Positions 13,858 to 21,273 of a stretch of 21,530 nucleotides of DNA are shown here, piece after piece (the first letter of the stretch is position 1; each line of letters opens with the position of its first letter). Source of the stretch: DATAQC01 sp051001215. GTDB lineage: Bacteria > Actinomycetota > Acidimicrobiia > Acidimicrobiales > AC-14. Below the pieces are notes generated by a model. The model saw only the letters and a program-made list of their open reading frames with translations. It was not told where the DNA came from and searched no databases. Position numbers and translations under genes: made by a program. The stretch spans positions 1 through 21,530 of the forward strand of contig JBPCNP010000025.1 in the NCBI GenBank assembly GCA_051001215.1. The letters run 5' to 3'.

Positions 13858-14185
13858 AACAACTCGATCGCCCGGAATCGGGCGCTGTGGGAGGCCGACG
13901 CCGGACGCTGGGTTGAGCCCGGACGACGCAGATGGGCGCGCGACGAGCCGTGTTGGGGGATCTGGAACATCCCAGAGTCGGAGCTTCGGCTGCTCAACGA
14001 TGTGGCCGGAACCGATGTCGTCGAACTGGGGTGCGGAACCGCCTACGTGTCGGCATGGCTCGCCCGCCTTGGGGCCCGACCGATCGATGTCCACCCGACG
14101 GGTGCGCAGCTCCTCACCGCGCAGCGGTTGCAGAGCGAGTTCGACCTCCGGTTTCCGCTCGTCCAGGCGGCAGGAGAATACGTCC
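13858..14185 (+). pseudogene. SAM-dependent methyltransferase fragment
   Basis: The plus frame reads NNSIARNRALWEADAGRWVE, then DEPCWGIWNIPESELRLL, the SAM motif VVELGCGTAYVSAWLARLGA, and ARPIDVHPTGAQLLTAQRLQ with SEFDLRFPLVQAAGE. This is the N-terminal half of a known actinobacterial methyltransferase family (W-E-x-D-A-x-x-W-V...G-I-W-x-x-P-E...L-G-C-G-T-A-Y-V-S-A-W). After AAGE the sequence no longer resembles a methyltransferase in any frame. There is no ATG/GTG start; the frame runs back into the start of the divergent DHFR relic. Both ends are therefore damaged. Confidence 0.7.
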
Positions 14186-14350
14186 GAGGTCTACGCCGCC
14201 AGCGGCGGAGGCTGACCGGGCCGGGTCACGCCCGCGCCCTGATCTCACCGCTCGCGCCGCGCCGCCGTCCCGCACAAGATCGTGCTCGTGCATGCCGCCG
14301 CCGGCGATCACCAGCGCGCAACCTCACCGGCTTCTTCTGCCGGCCCGCGG

Positions 14351-14356
14351 TAAAAT
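14351..14356 (+). promoter_or_regulatory. -10 element of the sigma factor gene
   Basis: TAAAAT is an excellent -10 hexamer in very GC-rich surroundings. It ends seven bases before the GTG at 14364, so transcription should begin at the start codon and the mRNA should be leaderless. No -35 consensus is evident. Confidence 0.6.
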
Positions 14357-14363
14357 CAGGCGT

Positions 14364-15362
14364 GTGACCCTGAGCCCGAACGCCCTCAGTCCGACCGCCC
14401 CACGCCGCACCGGCAGCCGACCGGAAGATCTGGAGCAGTACCGGCGCGAGCTCACCGGCTACTGCTACCGGATGCTCGGTTCCGGATTCGAAGCCGAAGA
14501 CGCCGTGCAGGAGACGATGGTGCGGGCCTGGCGGGCCAGCGACACCTTCGAAGGTCGGTCGGGCGTCCGATCGTGGGTCTACCGGATCGCCACCAATGTC
14601 TGCCTCGACATGCTGCGCGGTCGTCAGCGTCGGGCCCGGCCAATGGAGATGGGGCCGGTGCGAACGGCCGCTACCCCCATCGGCCAGATGCTCCCCGAGC
14701 ACTCCTGGGTGTCGCCCATCGCCGACGTCCGCGTCGTGCCCGACGACGGCGACCCCGCGGATGTGGCCGAGGCGCGCGACACGATCCGTCTGGCCTTCGT
14801 CGCCGCCCTCCAACACCTCCCGGCCCGCCAGCGGGCCGTGCTCATCCTGCGAGAGGTGTTGCGCTGGCAGGCCACCGAGGTGGCCGAGCTGCTCGACACC
14901 AGCGTGGCGGCGGTCAACAGCGCCCTCCAGCGGGCTCGGGCGACACTCGCCGGCCTCGACCTCGACGGTCCCCAACCCCAGACGATGGACGCCGATCATC
15001 AGGCACTCCTCGCCCGCTACGTGGATGCCTTCGAGCGCTACGACATCGAGTCGCTGGTGTCCCTCCTCCACGAGGACGCGGTGATGTCGATGCCGCCCTA
15101 CGACTTCTGGCTGCGGGGGCCGGTGGAGATAGGCAGGTTCTTCCTCGGGCAGGGTGCCGGGTGCCGGCAGTCGCGCCTCGTGCCGACGGCAGCCAACGGC
15201 TGTATGGCCTTCGGCTCCTACAAGTCCGACGGCAGCGGTGGTCACCGGCCCTGGGCCATCCAGGTCATCGAGGTCTCGGGGAACACGATCGTCGGCCACC
15301 ACAACTTTCTCGACACCGATCTCTTCGCCGCCTTCGGTCTCCCTCAGCGTCTCGATCCTTAG
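14364..15362 (+). CDS. ECF sigma factor with SnoaL-like C-terminal domain (SigX5 type)
   Basis: A 332-residue sigma-70 family factor. Region 2 (about residues 23-95) reads EQYRRELTGYCYRMLGSGFE, AEDAVQETMVRAWRASDTFE and VRSWVYRIATNVCLDMLRGR. Region 4 (about 145-198) reads AALQHLPARQRAVLILREVL, RWQATEVAELLDTSVAAVNS and ALQRARATL. A SnoaL/NTF2-like domain follows (about 205-330: LLARYVDAFERYDIESLVSL, LHEDAVMSMPPYDFWLRGPV, NFLDTDLFAAFGLP). This domain order matches the TIGR02960/SigX5 (SigG/SigJ-like) group, whose activity depends on the C-terminal domain instead of a separate anti-sigma factor. The GTG at 14364 directly follows a -10 box, and no anti-sigma gene is adjacent. It is upstream of, but not obviously operonic with, the two-component genes. 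Confidence 0.9.
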   Translation: MTLSPNALSPTAPRRTGSRPEDLEQYRRELTGYCYRMLGSGFEAEDAVQETMVRAWRASDTFEGRSGVRSWVYRIATNVCLDMLRGRQRRARPMEMGPVRTAATPIGQMLPEHSWVSPIADVRVVPDDGDPADVAEARDTIRLAFVAALQHLPARQRAVLILREVLRWQATEVAELLDTSVAAVNSALQRARATLAGLDLDGPQPQTMDADHQALLARYVDAFERYDIESLVSLLHEDAVMSMPPYDFWLRGPVEIGRFFLGQGAGCRQSRLVPTAANGCMAFGSYKSDGSGGHRPWAIQVIEVSGNTIVGHHNFLDTDLFAAFGLPQRLDP

Positions 15363-15459
15363 TCCCGGTCGCGGCAGAGTCCCCAGCGGGCTCACAGGTG
15401 GTTCCCTGCTGCCCCGGAGCCGCGCACGCGAAGCTGTGGGCGACCCAAGGGAGGCAACC

Positions 15460-16215
15460 GTGTCGAGGGATTCCGACAAGCAGCAGATCCTGGTCGTGGA
15501 CGACGAGCCGTCGATCGTCGACGCCGTGGCCACGACGCTTCGCTACGAGGGCTTCGACGTCCGGGTGGCGAGCAGTGGGCGTGCCGCCTTGAACATGGTT
15601 CAGGAGTCCCCGCCCGACCTCCTCGTGCTCGACATCATGCTCCCCGACCTCGACGGACTCGAGGTCACCCGCCGGCTGAGCTCCGACGGCGTCAAGGTAC
15701 CCGTGCTCTTCCTGACGGCGCGCGACAGCGTCGATGACAAGGTCGCCGGCCTCACCGTCGGCGGCGACGACTATGTGACCAAGCCCTTCTCGCTGGCCGA
15801 GGTGGTGGCCCGGGCCCGGGCCATCCTGCGGCGCACGAGCGGCAGCCCGAGGGGCGACGGCAAACTTCGCTTCGGCGATCTGGTGATGGACGAGGACAGC
15901 CGCGAGGTCCGCCGGGGCGACGATCCCATCCGCCTCACCGCCACCGAGTTCAACCTCCTCCGCTTCTTCATGCTCAACCCCCGCCGGGTGCTCTCCAAGT
16001 CGCAGATCCTCGACAACGTGTGGCACTACGACTTCGGCGGCGATCCCAGCGTGGTCGAGACCTACGTGAGCTACCTGCGCAAGAAGCTCGAGCGTCACGG
16101 TCCACCGATGATCGAGACGTTCCGCCTCGTCGGCTATGCGCTCCGGGAGCCGGCGCTCACGGAGCCGGTCCTCGCCGAGGCCGAGCCAGGGGCGTCCACC
16201 TCAACCCGACCCTAG
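15460..16215 (+). CDS. OmpR/PhoB family response regulator
   Basis: A 251-residue regulator with an N-terminal receiver (residues 9-122) and a winged-helix DNA-binding domain (about 135-230). Receiver landmarks are the acidic pair in QQILVVDDEPSIVDAV, the phosphoacceptor D58 in PDLLVLDIMLPD, the Thr in VLFLTARDSVDD and the Lys in DDYVTKPFSLAEVVAR. The effector domain has RLTATEFNLLRFFMLNPRRV, LSKSQILDNVW and VSYLRKKLE. GTG at 15460 is preceded by AGGGAGG six bases away; the frame is open upstream but that is only sigma-gene overlap. A Pro/Glu/Ala-rich tail follows the winged helix. The kinase gene begins immediately after the stop (TAGATG). Similar to actinobacterial TrcR/MprA-type regulators. 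Confidence 0.95.
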   Translation: MSRDSDKQQILVVDDEPSIVDAVATTLRYEGFDVRVASSGRAALNMVQESPPDLLVLDIMLPDLDGLEVTRRLSSDGVKVPVLFLTARDSVDDKVAGLTVGGDDYVTKPFSLAEVVARARAILRRTSGSPRGDGKLRFGDLVMDEDSREVRRGDDPIRLTATEFNLLRFFMLNPRRVLSKSQILDNVWHYDFGGDPSVVETYVSYLRKKLERHGPPMIETFRLVGYALREPALTEPVLAEAEPGASTSTRP

Positions 16216-17721
16216 ATGTCGCTGCGACTGCGACTGCTGTTGGCGGTCGGGGTCGTCGCCCTCGTGGCCCTGGCCGTCGCCGATGTCGTCACCTACCGGT
16301 CGCTGAAGTCGTTCCTCTACGACCAGGTCGACCAGTCGCTGGAGAGCGCCCACGGGGGGCTGGAGCACGGGGGCGACGGGCGCGGGGGAGGCGACGACCC
16401 GGGCGCCACCCGTGGGCCACCGCCGGGCGAGGGGGTGTCCAGGGCTGCGCCGGGGACCTTCGTCGAGGTTCGCGATGCCAACGGATCGGTGGTCTCGTCG
16501 GTGCCCGCCCGCCTTCCCGGTGGGCAGGCGGTGACGCCGAAGCTCCCGGTCCGCATCGCCGGACTTCGCGGCGGTGGGCCGGGCGAGCCGACGAGGTATC
16601 TCACCGCTCCCGCATCCCAGGCCGGGGGCCCGCGGTTCCGGGTCCGGGTCGGCCAGTTCGGCGACGGCGGTCAGCTCATCCTGGGGCTCCCGCTCAGCAA
16701 CACCGCAGCCACGCTGCACCGCCTTCTGCTCATCGAGCTGGTGGTCACCGGTCTGGCCCTGGCGGCCGCCTCCGGGCTCGGGTGGTGGTTGGTCAGGGCC
16801 GGCCTGCGCCCGCTGGACGACGTGAAGCGAACGGCGGCCGCCATCGCCGAGGGACAACTCGACCGGCGTGTCCCCGGCGACGACGCCCGCACCGAGGTGG
16901 GCGAGGTGGCCCGTGCCCTCAACACCATGCTGGGGCGCATCGAGGGTGCCTTCGCCGAGCGAGATGCCACCGAGGCCGAGCTGCGCCGCTCCGAGGAGCG
17001 ACTCCGCCGCTTCGTGGCCGACGCGTCACACGAGTTGCGCACGCCGCTGGCCGCGGTGACGGCCTACGCCGAGATGTCCGACCGGGTGGCCCGGGACCAC
17101 CCCGAGGACCTGGAACGGGTCATGAACGGTATCCGCGTCGAGTCGGGTCGCATGGGACACCTGGTGGAGGATCTCCTCCTGCTGGCCCGCCTCGACGAGG
17201 GCCTGCCCCTCGAACGGCGGCCTGTCGAGCTGGTGGCGCTGGTGGCCGACGCCGCCACTGCGGCCCGGGCCGTGGGCCCGCCGTGGCCCGTCGAACTGCA
17301 GGCCGAGCGTCCCGTCGACGTCGTGGGCGACGCCACCCGCCTGCGCCAGGTGGTGGACAACCTGCTGGCCAACGTCCGGGCCCACACCCCGCCGGGTACG
17401 ACCGCCCGCATCACCGTGGGCCAGGACGACGGCCTGGCCCTCGTCGAAGTAGCCGACGACGGTCCCGGTCTCACCGATGAGGAGGCTCCCCGTGTCTTCG
17501 AGCGCTTCTACCGGGCCGACCCGTCACGGTCGCGCAGCAAGGGGGGCACCGGCCTGGGGCTGGGCATCGTGGCGGCCATCGTCGCCGCCCACGGGGGATC
17601 GGTCGACGTGGCGACCGCCCCGGGCACAGGGACGGCCATCCGCGTCCACCTCCCGGCGGACCCTCCCGACGAAAGCCGAAAGCCCGACATCGCCGGCTCA
17701 CAGACGGTGGCCGGATCATGA
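16216..17721 (+). CDS. sensor histidine kinase, cognate to the preceding response regulator
   Basis: A 501-residue membrane kinase. Membrane helix 1 (about 5-28) is LRLLLAVGVVALVALAVADV. An extracytoplasmic Gly/Pro-rich loop follows, then helix 2 (about 168-193) LLLIELVVTGLALAAASGLG. HAMP follows (RPLDDVKRTAAAIAEGQLDR), then the H-box FVADASHELRTPLAAVTAYA with H272. The HATPase domain has the N-box RQVVDNLLANVRAH (N382), G1 VADDGPGL, the F-box RVFERFYRADPSRSRSK and G2 GGTGLGLGIVAAIVAAHGG. All catalytic motifs are intact. It abuts the regulator stop codon without a gap, so the two are coupled. The loop is unusually rich in Gly, Asp and Pro between residues 48 and 90. The signal sensed is unknown. 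Confidence 0.95.
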   Translation: MSLRLRLLLAVGVVALVALAVADVVTYRSLKSFLYDQVDQSLESAHGGLEHGGDGRGGGDDPGATRGPPPGEGVSRAAPGTFVEVRDANGSVVSSVPARLPGGQAVTPKLPVRIAGLRGGGPGEPTRYLTAPASQAGGPRFRVRVGQFGDGGQLILGLPLSNTAATLHRLLLIELVVTGLALAAASGLGWWLVRAGLRPLDDVKRTAAAIAEGQLDRRVPGDDARTEVGEVARALNTMLGRIEGAFAERDATEAELRRSEERLRRFVADASHELRTPLAAVTAYAEMSDRVARDHPEDLERVMNGIRVESGRMGHLVEDLLLLARLDEGLPLERRPVELVALVADAATAARAVGPPWPVELQAERPVDVVGDATRLRQVVDNLLANVRAHTPPGTTARITVGQDDGLALVEVADDGPGLTDEEAPRVFERFYRADPSRSRSKGGTGLGLGIVAAIVAAHGGSVDVATAPGTGTAIRVHLPADPPDESRKPDIAGSQTVAGS

Positions 17722-17769
17722 GCGGGCTCCCAGCCACGGCCGAGTCGGGTTCCATGTCGCAGCCGCAGG

Positions 17770-18030
17770 ATGGCGGTGTCCCGAAGCGATCGGGCCCTCG
17801 TCACAAAGGACGGCACCAAGGAGGAGCTGCTCACCGGTGACACCGCCGACAAGGTCAAGGCGGCGGCGCTGGCCGCCGTCCCCGGGGGCACCATCGAACG
17901 CGTCGAGAACGACGCCGAGGGGTCGCCGTACGAGGCGCACATGACCAAGGCCGACGGCACCCACGTCACCGTGAAGGTGGACACCGGCTTCAAGGCCACC
18001 ACCACCGAGAACGGGCCGGGGCCCCGCTAG
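17770..18030 (+). CDS. small PepSY-domain protein
   Basis: An 86-residue protein with one PepSY-like unit: TKEELLTGDTADKVKAAALA, AVPGGTIERVENDAEGSPYE, AHMTKADGTHVTVKVDTGFK. It lies 48 bp after the kinase gene in the same orientation, a common position for PepSY proteins in actinobacterial two-component operons, where they are usually secreted modulators. The N-terminus before the domain is only about 20 polar residues with no signal peptide or membrane helix, and no strong ribosome binding site precedes the ATG. It may be a cytoplasmic variant, or the signal sequence was lost. It ends just before the hairpin at 18054. Confidence 0.7.
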   Translation: MAVSRSDRALVTKDGTKEELLTGDTADKVKAAALAAVPGGTIERVENDAEGSPYEAHMTKADGTHVTVKVDTGFKATTTENGPGPR

Positions 18031-18053
18031 AGCCCCGGTGCGGCTTCCCGCCG

Positions 18054-18086
18054 CCCGCTCGCGCCCCTGAAGTGGGTGCGAGCGGG
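18054..18086. terminator. strong 13-bp hairpin between convergent genes
   Basis: CCCGCTCGC (18054-18062) pairs perfectly with GCGAGCGGG (18078-18086), and the inner GCCC pairs with GGGT (one G-T), leaving a 7-nt loop. A second small hairpin GAAGG-CTGA-CCTTC follows at about 18095-18108. The site separates the two-component operon from the converging PEP-swivel gene, so it likely ends transcription from both sides. It lacks a long T-tract, as is usual in GC-rich actinobacteria. Confidence 0.65.
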
Positions 18087-18137
18087 TCGGTGAGGAAGGC
18101 TGACCTTCTTCGACGGGTCGTCTGGCCAGTGGCTCCT

Positions 18138-19850
18138 TCAGGAGGGCAGGACGATGGCTTCGCCCGAACCGCCGTCGACGCGCACCCGGGCCCCGTCGGG
18201 GATCCGTCGCGTCGCCACCTCGGTGCCCACCACCGCGGGGATGGCGTACTCGCGGGCGACGATGGCGGCGTGGGAGAGCATCCCCCCCCGGTCGGTGACG
18301 ATGGCGCCGATGAGCGGCAGGACGATGTTGAAGGCCGGGCTGGTGGCTTCGGTGACCAGGACGTCGCCGTTGCGGATGCTCCCGATCCCGTCGGCTCCGT
18401 GCACGATCCGGGCCCGCCCCTCGAACACGCCTGCACTGGCGGGCACGCCGCGTACCGTAGATTCCGAGCTGGAGTCGTCGTCGTCGTCGTCGTCCATGGC
18501 CCCCAGATAGGTGCGGAAGGCCCGTTCCGTGCGGGCTGCGCCGGGGGGGAGCCAGTCCGTGGGCACGGGCGAACGAGACGAGTGCCCGAGTACGGGCGCC
18601 ACCGTGGCGGGGTCGGCGTTGCCCCGGCAGGTCGCCCGTGTTGCCAGGTCGTCGGCCAGCGCGGGGGCCGCTGCGGTCACCGCCGACGAACCCCCGTCTC
18701 CGAGCAGCAGTGACCGCATCTCCGAGTAGGTCGCTTCCACCAGCAGCACTGGAGCCCGGATCAGTCCCCGCTCGGCCAGGCGGGAGCCGGCAGCCACGAC
18801 GGCTCGACGCATGAGGCCATTGGCCCACACGTCGCAGTACAACGCTCGTTCATCGCGCAGCCGGTGCACGAGGCGCGCTTCGGCGAGGGTGTCGTCGAAC
18901 TCCGTCCGGTTGGCGACAGGCACGGCGCGGCGCAACTCGGCGGCTCGGTCCACGGCGTCGTCGCCCGCCTCGGCACGGGTGTCTCCGGCCACGGCCACGC
19001 GGAGTGACTCGACGAGCAGGCCGGGCATCTCCAGGAGGGTGGGCTCGTCGATGTCGAAGCCGTGGCCGGCCGACCAGTTGCCGACCAGGTCGAAGTAGGC
19101 CGATACCGCCTCGCCCACCGACCCGGGCCGGACGAGCAACGACGCCAACACCTCGGCGGCGTCCGCCGACGAGCTCACCGCCGCGTGGCTGGGGGTGTCG
19201 GCCCGTATGGCGTCAGCCGCCCGGGCCAGTTCGTCCGACGCCCCGACGGCAAGGGGCCCCGCCCCCCGCAACAGGCCCAGGACGTCCACCGCGGAGGCGT
19301 CGGTCCACTCGCGGCAACGGGCCAGCAGCTCGCCCACGGGGAGCACGGGTGTCACGTTGAAGCGGTGATGGGCCCAGATGGCGGTGCACAGGTTCTCGCG
19401 GCATTGGTCGAGGTGGGCCAGCAGTGCGGTGTCGGACAAGCCCGCGGGGTCGGTGGCCTGCACCCGGATGTGGCCGGCCACCAGGGAAGGCTTGAGCTCG
19501 AGGTCCCACAGAGCCAGGTCGTGGCGCCAGGCCCTGTCCTCGAAGACCCGGGCGCTGACGGCCAGGCGGGCCTCGAGCTCGGGCGACGATCGCACCAGGT
19601 CGTCCCAGGCCGACCGAGTGGGCGGGGCGGCCTGGCGCAGGGCGGGCACCGGTCGCGGTGAGAGATAGCTCCACCCCTCCACGAAGGCCCATTCGAGGAA
19701 GTCCAACAACAGCCCGAAGGGAGCGGTCCCGTCGGCGAAGCCCTTCTTGGATGGCTCGGGGAACAACTCGGCGGTGAAGCGGGTGGCGGGCCGGGGGAAG
19801 TGCCCGGTGTCGAGAGCCCACTGCCCAGGCCCGGGCGCAGCATTGGTCAT
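18138..19850 (-). CDS. PEP-utilising swivel-domain protein without ATP-grasp domain
   Basis: A 570-residue protein. The N-terminal part reads WALDTGHFPRPATRFTAELF and KKGFADGTAPFGLLLDFLEW with AFVEGWSYLSPRPVPALRQA, a pattern shared with the substrate-binding region of rifampicin-phosphotransferase-like and PEP-synthase-like proteins. A long helical section follows. At about residues 452-458 is a run of seven Asp. The C-terminal PEP-utiliser mobile domain reads VRGVPASAGVFEGRARIVHG, SPAFNIVLPLIGAIVTDRGG and MLSHAAIVAREYAIPAVVGT, with the phosphate-carrying His at 527. In classic enzymes this His shuttles phosphate between an ATP-grasp site and a substrate site; here the ATP-grasp domain is absent, so it may work with a separate partner or act on something else. 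ATG at 19850, with GAGAGG further upstream; 118 bp from the divergent TPM-like gene. Confidence 0.82.
   Translation of the reverse strand: MTNAAPGPGQWALDTGHFPRPATRFTAELFPEPSKKGFADGTAPFGLLLDFLEWAFVEGWSYLSPRPVPALRQAAPPTRSAWDDLVRSSPELEARLAVSARVFEDRAWRHDLALWDLELKPSLVAGHIRVQATDPAGLSDTALLAHLDQCRENLCTAIWAHHRFNVTPVLPVGELLARCREWTDASAVDVLGLLRGAGPLAVGASDELARAADAIRADTPSHAAVSSSADAAEVLASLLVRPGSVGEAVSAYFDLVGNWSAGHGFDIDEPTLLEMPGLLVESLRVAVAGDTRAEAGDDAVDRAAELRRAVPVANRTEFDDTLAEARLVHRLRDERALYCDVWANGLMRRAVVAAGSRLAERGLIRAPVLLVEATYSEMRSLLLGDGGSSAVTAAAPALADDLATRATCRGNADPATVAPVLGHSSRSPVPTDWLPPGAARTERAFRTYLGAMDDDDDDDSSSESTVRGVPASAGVFEGRARIVHGADGIGSIRNGDVLVTEATSPAFNIVLPLIGAIVTDRGGMLSHAAIVAREYAIPAVVGTEVATRRIPDGARVRVDGGSGEAIVLPS
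18474..18494 (-). repeat. GAC trinucleotide repeat (seven Asp codons)
   Basis: Seven uninterrupted GTC units on the plus strand encode DDDDDDD directly after a Met and before SSSES. It forms a flexible acidic linker between the helical part and the swivelling His domain. The perfect codon identity suggests recent slippage-type expansion. Confidence 0.8.
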
Positions 19851-19968
19851 GTCACCGATGGCCCTCTCCTCCCGCTCTGTCGCCGACGACGACCGTACTT
19901 CGCCGCCACGAGGTCGGTGTTCTGAGTCCGAGGGCTGACCAGGCGACAAGACGGGTAGACAGGTGCCC

Positions 19969-21273
19969 ATGCGCCGATGGTGGATCGCTCTCGTACCTGC
20001 TCTGCTCATCGTGGCCGCCGCGCCGGCCGTGGCCCAGACGTCGGTCGACAAGGCTGCCCAGGCCTTGCGCAGCGACCCGGTGTACGTCGACAGCGGGGCC
20101 GAGCAGGCGATCACCGCCGGGGCGGCCGACGATCTCCGCACCCGCATCCGCAACGGTGGCAGCCCTGTCTTCGTGGCCGTGCTGCCCGCTTCGGCCGCGG
20201 CCGAGGCGGGTGGGACCGCCGACCAGGTGGCCGCCACCCTGGCCCGGCAGGTGGGCCTCCAGGGGACGTATGCGGTCGTTGTCGGAAAGAGCTTCCGCGC
20301 CGGCAGCACGGTGTTGGCCAAAGGAACGGCGGGAGCCCTGGCCACCACCTCGTTCCAGGCTCAGTCGCCGCAGGGCACCGCTGCCGTCCTTGGCGACTTC
20401 GTGAACCGCGTCGACCAGGCGCAGGCGGGCCGCAGCACCAGGACCAGCAACGGATCCACGTCGGGCGTCACGTCGGCCAAGAGCTCCGGCAACGGTGGGA
20501 ACAGCGGCAACCTGGTGTTGTTGGCCCTGCTCGTCCTCGGTGGTGGCGGGCTGTTCTTCTGGTCGCAAAAGCGGCGCCGGCTCCGGGAGCAGGAGTACCG
20601 GGCGACCGAGGCGGCCGAGCGTCGCCAGCTCGACGCCGAGCTGTCCGTGTTGTCGGACGACGTGCTGAACCTGGAGCCCCAGGTCACGATTCACCCCGAA
20701 GCCCGGGCCGACTACGACGCGGGAGTGGCCCGCCACCAGGCGGCCCAGGCGGCCATGGGCCACACCGGCGAACGGGTGGACCTGGTTCGTGTGGGCCGGG
20801 TCATCGAGGAGGGTCGCTACGCCATGAGCCGGGCCCGGGCCCTGATCGACGGCCGTGAGCCGCCGCCCCCGCCGGCACAGCTGGCCCAGCCCGGGCGGCG
20901 CAACGAGCCGGCCGTGGGCGTCGACGACCGTGGGTCGGTCACCTACGTCAACTACGGAGGACCGTTCTACGGTGGCGGCGGGTGGTTCGGCGGCGGCGGC
21001 GGGCTGTTCACCGGCCTCATGCTCGGCCAGATGATGGGCGGTGGCTGGGGGTACGGCTATGGCGGTGGCTACGGGGGCGGCTACTACGGTGGCGACGCCG
21101 ACCGCGATGACCGCGATGACGGTGACTCCGGCGGCGGCGACTCGGGCGACGGAGGCGATTTCGGTGGCGGTGACTTCGGTGGCGGCGGCGACTGGGGCGG
21201 AGGCGGCGACTTCGGTGGCGGCGGCGACTTCGGCGGCGGGGGCGACTTCGGCGGCGGCGGCGACTTCGGCTAG
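19969..21273 (+). CDS. TPM-like secreted/membrane protein with Gly-rich C-terminus
   Basis: A 434-residue protein. The signal peptide RRWWIALVPALLIVAAAPAV ends AQT. An exported domain of about 140 residues follows (DPVYVDSGAEQAITAGAADD, PVFVAVLPASAAAEAGG, TYAVVVGKSFRAGSTVLAKG), resembling TPM-type extracytoplasmic domains. After a Ser/Gly/Asn-rich linker there is a membrane helix NLVLLALLVLGGGGLFFW, then a basic, coiled-coil-prone cytoplasmic part (RRRLREQEYRATEAAERRQL). The last 110 residues are Gly-rich with Tyr, Trp and Asp, ending in repeated GGGGDF units. A GTG six bases upstream of the ATG is an alternative start. It is divergent from the PEP-swivel gene. The function is unknown; related proteins are membrane-anchored with glycine tails like this one. 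Confidence 0.8.
   Translation: MRRWWIALVPALLIVAAAPAVAQTSVDKAAQALRSDPVYVDSGAEQAITAGAADDLRTRIRNGGSPVFVAVLPASAAAEAGGTADQVAATLARQVGLQGTYAVVVGKSFRAGSTVLAKGTAGALATTSFQAQSPQGTAAVLGDFVNRVDQAQAGRSTRTSNGSTSGVTSAKSSGNGGNSGNLVLLALLVLGGGGLFFWSQKRRRLREQEYRATEAAERRQLDAELSVLSDDVLNLEPQVTIHPEARADYDAGVARHQAAQAAMGHTGERVDLVRVGRVIEEGRYAMSRARALIDGREPPPPPAQLAQPGRRNEPAVGVDDRGSVTYVNYGGPFYGGGGWFGGGGGLFTGLMLGQMMGGGWGYGYGGGYGGGYYGGDADRDDRDDGDSGGGDSGDGGDFGGGDFGGGGDWGGGGDFGGGGDFGGGGDFGGGGDFG

Noticed and set aside
14226..15533. 435-codon frame antisense to the sigma factor
   Set aside because: No domain, and it overlaps a clear ECF sigma gene with intact motifs.
16020..17480. 486-codon frame overlapping the response regulator and kinase
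   Set aside because: Arg/Gly/Pro-rich shadow of two well-supported genes on the same strand.
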